Below are positions 17,306 to 25,358 of a DNA stretch of 64,000 nt, piece by piece. This DNA comes from Jatrophihabitans sp. GAS493 (GTDB lineage Bacteria; Actinomycetota; Actinomycetes; Mycobacteriales; Jatrophihabitantaceae), in NCBI RefSeq assembly GCF_900230215.1, contig NZ_LT907982.1:3953568-4017567 (forward strand), in the 5' to 3' direction. Each line of letters begins with the position of its first letter. The first letter of the stretch is position 1. The position numbers were made by a program, and so were the translations under genes. The notes beneath the pieces are model-generated. The model ran no database searches, had not been told where the DNA came from, and saw only the letters and a program-made list of their open reading frames with translations.

Positions 17306-17917
17306 CTACAGATCGCCCTGGTAGCGCTGCTCGGTCCACGGATCGCCGTGATCGTGGTACCCGTTCCGCTCCCAGAATCCCTGCTGATCGTGGTCGAGCA
17401 GGGTCAACTGATTGACCCACTTGGCGCTCTTCCAGAAGTAGAGGTGTGGGACCAGCAGGCGTACCGGACCTCCGTGCTCGGGGCTGAGCGGCTGCCCACC
17501 GAAGGTCCAGACGACCCAGGCCTTCCCATCGGTGATGTCGGCCAGCGGAAGATTGGTGGTGTATCCGGTGGTGCAGGTGGCTAGGACGAAGGCCGCCTCC
17601 GGCTTCGGCTTGGCCAGCGCCAGAAGCTCATCGACGCTCACCCCATCGAACCTGGTGTCGAACTTCGACCACGTCGTCACGCAGTGGATCGCGCCGTTGT
17701 AGCTCGACTGCGGCAGCGCGTGCATCTGATCCCAGGAGAGCGAGATCGGGTTCTCGACCAGTCCGTCGACGCTCATGCTCCACCGGTCGGTGTGGACCAC
17801 CGGCGTCACCTCGGCCGTCAGTACCGGCCAGTCCGAGCCGACGTCGTACTGCCCGGGTGGCAGCCTCGGATCCCGTTCACGGTGCAACCGCCCGGTGAAT
17901 CCCCGTGTGCTTACCAT
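17306..17917 (-). CDS. Sulfite oxidase-like molybdopterin oxidoreductase
   Basis: The 203-aa protein is a short, soluble member of the sulfite oxidase/YedY fold, with the molybdenum-ligand cysteine in GAIHCVTTWSKFDTRFDGVS and the downstream CTTGYTTNLPL and GGPVRLLVPHLYFWKSAKWV blocks. The ATG at 17917 (MVSTRGFTGRLH) has GGAGG 9 bases upstream and is preferred over a start at 18052. There is no Tat signal peptide, so it should act in the cytoplasm. It is paired with an FNR-type reductase; the substrate is unknown. Confidence 0.88.
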   Translation of the reverse strand: MVSTRGFTGRLHRERDPRLPPGQYDVGSDWPVLTAEVTPVVHTDRWSMSVDGLVENPISLSWDQMHALPQSSYNGAIHCVTTWSKFDTRFDGVSVDELLALAKPKPEAAFVLATCTTGYTTNLPLADITDGKAWVVWTFGGQPLSPEHGGPVRLLVPHLYFWKSAKWVNQLTLLDHDQQGFWERNGYHDHGDPWTEQRYQGDL

Positions 17918-18048
17918 CGCGTGCTGCCTCCGATTCGAAGGAGATGAGGTCATCGCTGAGGCGATTACTGGCACGCTACCCGCTGGCGGTGTCGAGCGAG
18001 TTACCAGGATTGGCCGGGCCGATTCGCCGCGGCGTCGGGCGAGACCGC

Positions 18049-19260
18049 TCACTCTGCGCTCCGGCGCGGCGGATCCGGGAGCATCGGCATGCTCAGCCCC
18101 TCCGGCGTCCCGACCAGCACCCCGCGGGTAATCGAGGACGAGCCGTAGCGATCCCGCACTTGATCGAGCACGGCGTCGAGACTGCGTCGGTCGTGGGAGT
18201 CGAAGGGGAGTTCGAGTTGGATGGTGTCGGCATCGTCGAGGTTCGCCACGGCGATACCGATCAACGTGATCCCCTGCTCGGCGATCAGTCCGGCGCAGGC
18301 GCCCAACAACTGCCGGAGCGCGGCCAGCACCACCGCGGTGTCATCGGTCGGGGCCGGCAGCGTGTGGGACCGGGTCGCCCGGGTGAAGTCGTCGAAACGC
18401 AGGCGCAGCACAACCGTACGGCCGACCCGGTGGCCCGCGCGCAGCCGCCGGCAGACCCGATCCACCAGACTGATCAGGCGGACGTCGAGTTCGGCCGGTG
18501 AGCGGCGGCGGCGCCCCAGGGCGCTCTGTGAACCGACGGACCGACGCCGTCGCCCGGCCGTGACCGGGCGCGGATCGTGATTGTTGGCCAGTGCGTGCAG
18601 GTGCCGCCCGGAACCGGCGCCCAGCATCGACACCAACGTGCGCTCGTCGAGTTGGGCCACGTCGGCGACGGTGACGATGCCGCGGGTGAGCAACTTATCC
18701 GCGGTGATTCGCCCAACGCCCCATAGTCGCTGCACCGGGAGCGGGTGCAGGAACTGCAGTTCGCCCTCCACCGGCACGACCAGCAGCCCATCCGGCTTGG
18801 CGACGCCGCTGGCCACCTTGGCCAGAAACTTGGTTCGGGCCACCCCGACGGTGATCGGAAGCCCGACGCGCTGCAGCACCGCGGCGCGCAGCCGGGCGGC
18901 GATCTCGCTGGGCCGGCCGGCGATTTGGCGCAGCCCGCGGACGTCGATGAACGCCTCGTCGATGGAGATCGGCTCCACGATCGGTGACGTGTCGTCGAAT
19001 ACGGCGAAGACCGCCTTGCTGGCTGCGCTGTACGCGGTCATTCGTGGCGGCACCACGATCGCCTCCGGGCAGAGCCCGAGCGCCTGCCGTCCCCCCATCG
19101 CGGTGCGGACCCCGCGAGCCTTCGCCTCGTAACTTGCGGCCAGCACCACGCCGCCACCGACGATGACCGGTCGCCCCCGCAGTCGCGGATCGTCGCGCTG
19201 TTCGACCGATGCGTAGAACGCGTCGAGATCCGCGTGCAGGATCCCGGGCTCGTCGCTCAC
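18049..19260 (-). CDS. dinB: DNA polymerase IV (Y-family)
   Basis: A translesion polymerase of 403 aa. Conserved blocks are ILHADLDAFYASVEQRDDP near the start, YEAKARGVRTAMGG, PISIDEAFIDVRGL (catalytic acidic pair), GVARTKFLAKVASGVAKPDG and WGVGRITADKL. The GTG at 19260 (SDEPGILHAD) is preferred over a frame-open ATG at 19278, because an SOS box covers the latter. The C-terminus ends after the little-finger domain, with no clear beta-clamp peptide recognised. Confidence 0.93.
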   Translation of the reverse strand: MSDEPGILHADLDAFYASVEQRDDPRLRGRPVIVGGGVVLAASYEAKARGVRTAMGGRQALGLCPEAIVVPPRMTAYSAASKAVFAVFDDTSPIVEPISIDEAFIDVRGLRQIAGRPSEIAARLRAAVLQRVGLPITVGVARTKFLAKVASGVAKPDGLLVVPVEGELQFLHPLPVQRLWGVGRITADKLLTRGIVTVADVAQLDERTLVSMLGAGSGRHLHALANNHDPRPVTAGRRRRSVGSQSALGRRRRSPAELDVRLISLVDRVCRRLRAGHRVGRTVVLRLRFDDFTRATRSHTLPAPTDDTAVVLAALRQLLGACAGLIAEQGITLIGIAVANLDDADTIQLELPFDSHDRRSLDAVLDQVRDRYGSSSITRGVLVGTPEGLSMPMLPDPPRRSAE

Positions 19261-19270
19261 CGGCCCAGTA

Positions 19271-19286
19271 TCGCACATCTGTTCGA
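19271..19286 (-). promoter_or_regulatory. SOS (LexA) box upstream of dinB
   Basis: On the minus strand the site reads TCGAACAGATGTGCGA, 11 of 12 matches to TCGAAC-N4-GTTCGA. It ends 11 bases before the GTG at 19260. Its quality and location imply LexA control of dinB. Confidence 0.8.
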
Positions 19287-19341
19287 TACTGGCCGGCTAT
19301 GCCGCTGCCCGCTCAGCCGATCAACGAGGGCTCACAGGGGC

Positions 19342-20415
19342 TCACCAGGGCGTTGACGTACTGGAGCGCACCACCAGGCTCACGTCGTAGGGCTCGGGCG
19401 AGTCGACCTCCTCGCCGCGCAGCAGTGCCCGCAGGGCCGATCCAAGCGCCTGCCCCCGGGTACGGATCGGTTGCGCGACGGTGGTCAGCGGCGGGTAGGC
19501 GTGCTGCGCCAGTGGTGAGTCGTCGAACCCGATCACAGAAAGTTGGTCCGGGACGTGCACGTCCGCCTCCTGCGCACCACGCAGGGCGCCGAGCGCGATC
19601 TGATCGCTGAGCGCCAGCAGCGCGGTCGGAGGTCTATGAGACTCCAGCAGCGTCTGCGCGGCAAGGGCACCGGCGTCCGGATCGTTCGAGGCGCACTCCA
19701 ACACCGAGATCTGGTCCCAATCGAGACCGGCCGCCACCATCGCACTGCGCACCCCGCCGAGTCGCTCCCGCATGACCCGGTAGGCGATCGCCGCCTGCCG
19801 GTGCGCGTCGGCCATCCCCTGACGACCGTCTGGCAGCAACGGCATCGTCAACACCGCGATGCGGCGATGGCCGAGTTCGATCAGGTGGTTGGCCGCCAGG
19901 ACCGCCCCAGCGAAGTCGTCGATGCTCACCAGTGGCACGCCGTCGAGGGCCGGCTGGTCGAGTACCACCATCGGCTTGCCCCGCGCCCGTGCCGCGGCGA
20001 CGGCGAGACTCTCGTCCGGAAGCGACTGGATGACCCAGGCGTCGACTGAGGCATCGCGGATTCGCCGCAGGTCGTCCTCACCGTCGGAGGCGGCATGCAC
20101 CAGGAGTCCGAAGCCGTCCAACTGCACCTCGCGGGCCAGACCGTCGAGGAATCGGACGGCCGTCGGGTCGGAGAAGGCGTAGGAGAGGCCCTGGTCGACC
20201 AGCACTCCGACCGCACCGACGCGTGCCCCGCGCAATTGCCGCCCGGCCGGATCCGGTCCGGCGAAACCCAGTTCTTCGGCCCGCTGCAGGATTCGGGCCC
20301 GCAGCGCCTTGGAGAGCTGGTCGGGGTGGTTGTAGGCGTTGGATACGGTCGCCCGCGAGACGCCGAGATCCTCAGCGAGCTTTACGAGCGTTATGCGTTG
20401 TTGTGACGTGCGCAT
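19342..20415 (-). CDS. LacI-family transcriptional regulator
   Basis: The 357-aa protein begins with the LacI-type helix-turn-helix and hinge (ITLVKLAEDLGVSRATVSNAYNHPDQLSKALRARILQRAEELGF) and continues with a periplasmic-binding-protein-like sensor domain (SIDDFAGAVLAANHLIELGHRRIAVLT, ALLALSDQIALGAL, LSVIGFDDSPLAQHAYPPLTTV). The ATG at 20415 has GGGAG 7 bases upstream. No sugar operon is adjacent, so the effector is unknown. The palindrome at 20459-20476 is its likely operator. Confidence 0.93.
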   Translation of the reverse strand: MRTSQQRITLVKLAEDLGVSRATVSNAYNHPDQLSKALRARILQRAEELGFAGPDPAGRQLRGARVGAVGVLVDQGLSYAFSDPTAVRFLDGLAREVQLDGFGLLVHAASDGEDDLRRIRDASVDAWVIQSLPDESLAVAAARARGKPMVVLDQPALDGVPLVSIDDFAGAVLAANHLIELGHRRIAVLTMPLLPDGRQGMADAHRQAAIAYRVMRERLGGVRSAMVAAGLDWDQISVLECASNDPDAGALAAQTLLESHRPPTALLALSDQIALGALRGAQEADVHVPDQLSVIGFDDSPLAQHAYPPLTTVAQPIRTRGQALGSALRALLRGEEVDSPEPYDVSLVVRSSTSTPW

Positions 20416-20458
20416 CAGTTTTCTCCCGAGCGGCATCTAGATCGATCCAGTATCGTTG

Positions 20459-20476
20459 TACTAGAACGTTCTAGTA
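20459..20476. promoter_or_regulatory. 18-bp perfect palindrome, probable LacI-family operator
   Basis: TACTAGAACGTTCTAGTA is a perfect 18-base palindrome with the central CG usual for LacI-family operators. It lies 44 bases upstream of the lacI-type gene and 60 bases upstream of the divergent small gene, so one bound regulator could control both. Confidence 0.7.
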
Positions 20477-20535
20477 AAGCGATTCTGACAAGTTTGTTGG
20501 ATCGGAAGAAGCAGTATCCAAAGAGGAGAAACACC

Positions 20536-20778
20536 ATGGCACAGCACGCACACACCCCAGAGGTCGTCCCCGCCAGCCCGCTGTTCAGCGAGCTGCGTGA
20601 GCAGCTGGCCGAGCGTCGCGCCGCCCGTAAGGCCCGTCGCGAGCTCGAGCGCGAACTCGCCCACTACAGTAGCGCCGCCGATCGTCTCGAGCTCGATGCG
20701 ATCCTTAGCCGCCACTCCATCGAAGAGACCGCCGAGATCCGCCACGTCCTCGCCGTCATCGATGCCAAGGCCGCCTGA
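20536..20778 (+). CDS. Small charged helical protein, unknown function
   Basis: An 80-aa protein starting MAQHAHTPEVVPASP. The ribosome site AAGAGGAGAAA just before the ATG at 20536 is among the best in the window, so the gene is real; an in-frame TTG at 20494 is less likely. Residues 18-45 are Arg/Glu-rich and predicted helical (ELREQLAERRAARKARREL), followed by ADRLELDAILSRHSIEETAEIRHVLA. I see no known domain. It faces the LacI-family regulator across the palindrome and may be its target. Confidence 0.8.
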   Translation: MAQHAHTPEVVPASPLFSELREQLAERRAARKARRELERELAHYSSAADRLELDAILSRHSIEETAEIRHVLAVIDAKAA

Positions 20779-20844
20779 CCTCCATCACCGTTTGGTAATA
20801 ACTTCAGAGCCGTAGCACGCCGAGCCGCGGACGTACTCTGAAGA

Positions 20845-21948
20845 ATGTCTCGCACCCGCCGTTGGCTGATCTTCGCGACGGGACTGGCGTTACTGATCAG
20901 TGTGCCGGCCGCGGTCGGCACACTTCCGGTGGCCGGCAGCAGTACCCCGGCCGCTGAGCTGCTGGGCCGGATCAACAGCTCGGCCGGGGCAACATACTCC
21001 GGCTACGCCGAGTCCAACGGGGGCCTCGCCCTCCCGGTCACACAGCAATACAGCGTGCTGGCCAACCTCTTCGGCGACCAGACCCAGATGCGGGTCTGGT
21101 CGCGAGGGCCCGCCGACTGGCGCGTCGACTCGCTCTCCGTGGACGGCGAGACCGACCTGTACTCCGACACCGCGGGCACCTGGACCTGGGACTACGAGAC
21201 GAATCAGGTCATCCGCACCACCTACGGGCCGAACCAATTGCGGCTGCCGGTGCCGGCCGACCTGCTCCCCTCCAACTTGGCTCGGCGCCTGCTCAGCGAG
21301 GCGACCTCCGGCGAAGTCAGCCGGCTTCCGACCCGCCGCATCGCGCAGCGCAGCGCGACCGGCCTGCGGCTTACTCCGGCTGCTTCGGCCAGCACGATCG
21401 ACCGGGTGGACGTCTGGGCCGATGAGGCTACCGGGATCGCGCTCCGCGTCGAGGTCTACTCCCGGGGCGAGCAGAACCCCTCACTCACGAGCGCCTTCCT
21501 CGATTTCCGCACCGACGATCCCTCGCCCGACATCACTCGCTTCATCCCGCCGCCCAGCGCGACCGTACGGGAGACCAATCAGGCGGACATCGCCAGTGCG
21601 GTGAATCGCTTCGGCCAGCTCACGCCGCCGACCGAGCTCGCCGGGCTGCCGCGAAACACTCTCCTGCAGGGCCTGACCCGAGTCGGTACCTACGGCCGGG
21701 GCGTCACCGAACTTGCCGCGATTCCACTTCCGGTCAGCACCGCCGACGGGTTACGCGAGCAACTGAAGAAGGTGCCCGGCATCGCGACCACTTCTGACTA
21801 CCAGCTCGGAGTCATCGGGCCGGTCAGCCTGCTGCTCGGCCCGGATCTGAACCGACGCGCGGCCTGGCTCCTGGTCGGCACGGTCGACCCCGACACCCTG
21901 CGCAGCGCTATCGACCGTCTCCCGACGAGCCTGCGGCGCCCCCGGTGA
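20845..21948 (+). CDS. Exported LolA/MucB-like protein, partner of an ABC transporter
   Basis: A 367-aa protein with an N-terminal signal or anchor helix (WLIFATGLALLISVPAAVG) and a beta-rich body (SGYAESNGGLALPV, MRVWSRGPADWRVDSLSVDGETDLYSD, WTWDYETNQVIRTTYG) like the LolA/RsiB-type half-barrels found as single genes in actinobacteria. The match rests on pattern, not alignment. It overlaps the ABC ATPase gene by 4 bases. No clear ribosome site precedes the ATG at 20845, and a TACTCT lies just before it, so the mRNA may be leaderless. Confidence 0.75.
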   Translation: MSRTRRWLIFATGLALLISVPAAVGTLPVAGSSTPAAELLGRINSSAGATYSGYAESNGGLALPVTQQYSVLANLFGDQTQMRVWSRGPADWRVDSLSVDGETDLYSDTAGTWTWDYETNQVIRTTYGPNQLRLPVPADLLPSNLARRLLSEATSGEVSRLPTRRIAQRSATGLRLTPAASASTIDRVDVWADEATGIALRVEVYSRGEQNPSLTSAFLDFRTDDPSPDITRFIPPPSATVRETNQADIASAVNRFGQLTPPTELAGLPRNTLLQGLTRVGTYGRGVTELAAIPLPVSTADGLREQLKKVPGIATTSDYQLGVIGPVSLLLGPDLNRRAAWLLVGTVDPDTLRSAIDRLPTSLRRPR

Positions 21949-22955
21949 TCAGAACAACCGGGCTGACCAAACGATTCGGCTCTTTGGTCGCCGTCGACAC
22001 GGTCGATCTCGATGTGCGGGAGGGCGACATCTACGGCTTCCTCGGCGCCAACGGCTCGGGGAAGACCACGACCGTACGGATGCTTCTCGGCTTGGTCCTC
22101 GCGACCTCAGGGTCGATCGAGGTGCTCAACGAGCCGATGCCGAAAGCCGCGGGTCGGGTTCTTCCGCAGCTCGGTGCGCTCGTCGAAGGTCCAGGTTTCT
22201 ATGGCCATCTCTCCGGACGGGCCAATCTGGCCACGTTCGACGCCAGCGGCCCGGGCGGTGGGCCCGCCCCTCGGCTCAGCCGTACCGAGCGCGGTCGTCG
22301 CATCGACGAGGTGCTGGAGCAGGTTGGTCTGGACGCTGTGGGCCGACGCCCGGTGCGGGCCTACTCGCTGGGGATGCGACAGCGTCTCGGGCTGGCGGCC
22401 GCTCTGCTGCGCCGGCCACGACTGCTCGTGTTGGACGAGCCGACAAACGGGCTTGATCCGCAAGGCATTCGGGAGATTCGCGAGCTACTCCTGCAGTTGC
22501 ATCGCGACGGCACGACCATCTTCCTCTCCAGCCATCTGCTGGCCGAAGTGGAGCAGCTGTGCACTCGGGTCGGGGTGCTGGACCGGGGCCGGTTGGTCGT
22601 GCAGGAGGAGCTCGGCGTCTTACGTCGCCCGACCGGTAACACGGTCATCCGCACTCGGGACGTCGAAGCGACACTGGCTCTGCTCGACGGGCGGGTGCTG
22701 GAGCGGGATGGCGACCGGCTGGTTGTCGCCGACGCGAACGCTGCGGAGTTGAACGCCCACCTGGTCGCTCATGCGGTGCGGGTTGACGAGCTCGGCCCGC
22801 AGCGCCGCAGCCTCGAGGAGGTCGTGCTCGACCTCACCGATCCCAGCCGCACCGCATCGACCAACACCGCTGCACCTCAGCTGCCGCAGAAGACTTCGGC
22901 CGACGCTCTCGGGCCACATGACGGGCTCCAGCCAACCGACGGAGCAGGCCGATGA
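21945..22955 (+). CDS. ABC transporter ATP-binding protein
   Basis: A 336-aa ATPase with Walker A GANGSGKTTTVRMLLGL, signature YSLGMRQRLGLAAALL, Walker B LLVLDEPTNGLDPQ and the switch histidine in FLSSHLLAEVEQLC. It belongs to the ABC-2 export type (multidrug or lipid), with a C-terminal extension of about 100 residues. It starts at the GTG at 21945 inside the end of the LolA-like gene and overlaps the permease gene by ATGA, so the three form one operon. Confidence 0.93.
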   Translation: MIRTTGLTKRFGSLVAVDTVDLDVREGDIYGFLGANGSGKTTTVRMLLGLVLATSGSIEVLNEPMPKAAGRVLPQLGALVEGPGFYGHLSGRANLATFDASGPGGGPAPRLSRTERGRRIDEVLEQVGLDAVGRRPVRAYSLGMRQRLGLAAALLRRPRLLVLDEPTNGLDPQGIREIRELLLQLHRDGTTIFLSSHLLAEVEQLCTRVGVLDRGRLVVQEELGVLRRPTGNTVIRTRDVEATLALLDGRVLERDGDRLVVADANAAELNAHLVAHAVRVDELGPQRRSLEEVVLDLTDPSRTASTNTAAPQLPQKTSADALGPHDGLQPTDGAGR

Positions 22956-23767
22956 TCACGGTCGAACTGGTCAAGCTCTTCCGCCGCCCGCGAACCTGGA
23001 TGACGATCGCCCTGCTCGTGTCATTGCCGACCATCGTCGCGGTCCTGCTGGCGACCACGCACCTGGGGCCACGACCGGGTCAGGGGCCGGCCTTCCTCTC
23101 GGCCGTCCTCACCAACGGATCGCTCTTCAGCGTTGCCGCACTGGCCATCGTGCTGCCGCTCTTCCTGCCGGTCGCCGTCGCCGTAGTCGCCGGCGACATG
23201 GTCGCCGGCGAGGCGCAGGGTGGAACGCTGCGCTACCTGCTCATTCGACCGGTCGGGCGCACCCGGCTGCTGGTGTCCAAGCTGGTGGCGATCTTCGCCT
23301 TCGTGGCTGTGTCGGTCGTCGTGGTAGCCGGTTCGGGCTTCCTGCTGGGACGTCTCCTGCTGGGAAATCAGCCGATCGAGGCCGCCGTCACCAGCGTCTC
23401 GGGAACGCCGTTGACACCGGGAAACATCGTCATTCGCACCCTCGTCGCGGTCGCCTACGTCGCGTTCTCAATGCTGTCGGTGGCGGCGATGGCCCTCTTC
23501 CTCTCCACCCTCACCGACTCCCCCATGACGGCCAGCCTCGGCGCCCTGGCCTTCCTCATCGGCTCGTCGCTGCTGCTCACCCTTGACGCATCACGGGCGA
23601 TCAAACCCTACCTACCGACCAGGTATTGGCTCTCCTTCGTCGATCTCTTCCGGGATCCGATCCTGCTCCGCAACGTAGAACGGGGTGTCGCGCTGCAGGC
23701 CGTCTACGTGCTGGTGCTGCTGGCTGCGGCCTGGGCGAACTTCTCGAGCAAGGACATCACGAGCTGA
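22952..23767 (+). CDS. ABC-2 type permease
   Basis: A 271-aa integral membrane protein with six probable helices, beginning MITVELVKLFRRPRTWMTIALL as is usual for ABC-2 permeases, and containing VAGEAQGGTLRYLLIRPVGR, the family's cytoplasmic loop. It is the membrane partner of the upstream ATPase. Its 3' end overlaps the convergent lipase gene by 11 bases. Confidence 0.92.
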   Translation: MITVELVKLFRRPRTWMTIALLVSLPTIVAVLLATTHLGPRPGQGPAFLSAVLTNGSLFSVAALAIVLPLFLPVAVAVVAGDMVAGEAQGGTLRYLLIRPVGRTRLLVSKLVAIFAFVAVSVVVVAGSGFLLGRLLLGNQPIEAAVTSVSGTPLTPGNIVIRTLVAVAYVAFSMLSVAAMALFLSTLTDSPMTASLGALAFLIGSSLLLTLDASRAIKPYLPTRYWLSFVDLFRDPILLRNVERGVALQAVYVLVLLAAAWANFSSKDITS

Positions 23768-24566
23768 GGCGGATGCAGTCGGCGGACGACAGCGGCACGG
23801 GTGGTCCATCGGAGAGCTCCGCCAGCACCATCTTCTGAACGAGAGAGTCCGTAGGCAGGGCGGTGTGAGACACCGTCGACGTCGCACAGACGCTCTGAAC
23901 GCTCATGTTCAGGGCTCCGGCGAGGACGGCGGAGTCCGGGGGTAGCACCACGCTGTCGTGGGTGGTCCAGATCGAGACGTAGCTCGGGCCGGAGGGAGTC
24001 TCGTCACCTGAGTTCAGCTCGGTGAGCAGTTCGCTTCCGGTGCCCAGCTGCTGACAGGCCAGCGGGCACTCCCCCGGCACCAATGAACCGAGATCCGCCA
24101 GCCGGGTGCCGTGCTGGGGCGAGCCGAGGGTAACCAGCCGGCGAACCAACCTAGTGCCCCCGTAGTCGCGGAGCCAGAGACGGGCAACGACACCGCCGGC
24201 CGAGTAGCCGACCACATCGAGCGATCGCGCTCCGGTTCGGGTCTGCAGGTCGGAGGCCGCCGACGCGACGGTCTGAGCCTGCTCGTTGAGATCTCCGGTT
24301 CCCCCGTCGGGCAGGTTCACCACCTGCACATCGGCTTTCCCGGCGGCCTTCAACTTCAGCAGCAGCGCATCCAGCGCGCCCGTGGAGCCGCCGTAGCCCG
24401 GGATCAGCAGCACCGGGCCAGCATCCTCCTGCGCGGGCGCGCTGGCGGCGGCGCTGCTGTGTCCTCGCAGCGCGAGGGTGAGGCCGGCGGCCGCCAGGAT
24501 CACCAGCGCGGCCGCCAGGCTCAGGTACAACCGGCGACGAGCAGGCGAAAGCGAGGCGAGTAGCAC
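23757..24566 (-). CDS. Exported lipase/esterase, alpha/beta hydrolase fold
   Basis: A 269-aa protein with an N-terminal membrane helix (RLYLSLAAALVILAAAGLTLAL) and then VLLIPGYGGSTGALDAL, the nucleophile elbow DVVGYSAGGVVARLWL, and LVTLGSPQHGTRLADL, the layout of EstA/LipA-type secreted lipases. The histidine is probably in TVSHTALPTD. Paired cysteines (CPLAC, VCATS, DCIRL) suggest disulfides outside the cell. The start is the GTG at 24566 with a GGATGATGG stretch upstream. Confidence 0.85.
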   Translation of the reverse strand: MLLASLSPARRRLYLSLAAALVILAAAGLTLALRGHSSAAASAPAQEDAGPVLLIPGYGGSTGALDALLLKLKAAGKADVQVVNLPDGGTGDLNEQAQTVASAASDLQTRTGARSLDVVGYSAGGVVARLWLRDYGGTRLVRRLVTLGSPQHGTRLADLGSLVPGECPLACQQLGTGSELLTELNSGDETPSGPSYVSIWTTHDSVVLPPDSAVLAGALNMSVQSVCATSTVSHTALPTDSLVQKMVLAELSDGPPVPLSSADCIRLSS

Positions 24567-24613
24567 CCGTCCATCATCCGCGCGAATGCTAAGTCAGTGG
24601 GGCAGAACTGCGC

Positions 24614-25309
24614 CTAGCGGCGGCCCTCGCGGACCGCGTCGCCGTCCATGCAGCGCTGGGCCTGTGTCCTGGTGAGTGGCTTCTCGACCAGGGCGACCTG
24701 CAAGTTCTCCGCGGCGACCGGACGCAACCCGGCGATAAGCAGCTCAAGGTGGCGCCGCCACGCCGTCGGCGCCACCGCACGCGTCATCTCGATGATGCTG
24801 CGGACTGACCAGAAGATCATCGAGATGTCGGTGCTGGTGACCTCCGGGCGAATCCGGCCGTTCTGCTGCGCGCGCTCAAGCAGCGTGGCCACAATCTCGC
24901 GGAAATCATCCATCGCGCCCAACTCGGCGTCCGAGTGACTCCAGAGCCGCTGCAGGCAGCTGGGCTGCTTCGCCTGAAACTTCCCGGCGTTGAGGAGCAG
25001 CGTCTCCAGGCCGGAGCCGTCGACGAGACCATCTGCGTTCTGGGCCAGCACCAGCAACTCTCGCCGCATACTGCCGACAAGCTCATCGATGAGGGCCTGC
25101 TTGGTCGGAAAGCGGCGATAGAGCGTCCCCATGCCAACTCCGGCGGCCCGGGCCACCTCCTCGACGCTCGCATCGAGCCCGTACTCGGCGAACACGAAAC
25201 GCGCCGCATCCAGCAGCCGTTCGCGGTTCTCCGCCGCGTCGCGACGCAGCGGCCGGACGGCAACCGACGCCTCATCCGGGCAGCCCGGTTTGGCCGTAGC
25301 CGCACGCAT
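24614..25309 (-). CDS. TetR-family transcriptional regulator
   Basis: A 231-aa regulator with the TetR DNA-binding domain at about residues 25-75 (NRERLLDAARFVFAEYGLDASVEEVARAAGVGMGTLYRRFPTKQALIDE). The rest is an all-helical ligand domain of the actinobacterial SCO-type. The ATG at 25309 is favoured over the GTG at 25315, since AGGG lies 7 bases before it. It is 49 bases downstream of the MFS exporter gene on the same strand and probably controls it. Confidence 0.92.
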   Translation of the reverse strand: MRAATAKPGCPDEASVAVRPLRRDAAENRERLLDAARFVFAEYGLDASVEEVARAAGVGMGTLYRRFPTKQALIDELVGSMRRELLVLAQNADGLVDGSGLETLLLNAGKFQAKQPSCLQRLWSHSDAELGAMDDFREIVATLLERAQQNGRIRPEVTSTDISMIFWSVRSIIEMTRAVAPTAWRRHLELLIAGLRPVAAENLQVALVEKPLTRTQAQRCMDGDAVREGRR

Positions 25310-25358
25310 CGTCACGCCCTGCTCACGTCCTTGCTCATGTCTCTGCTCATGTCTTGGA

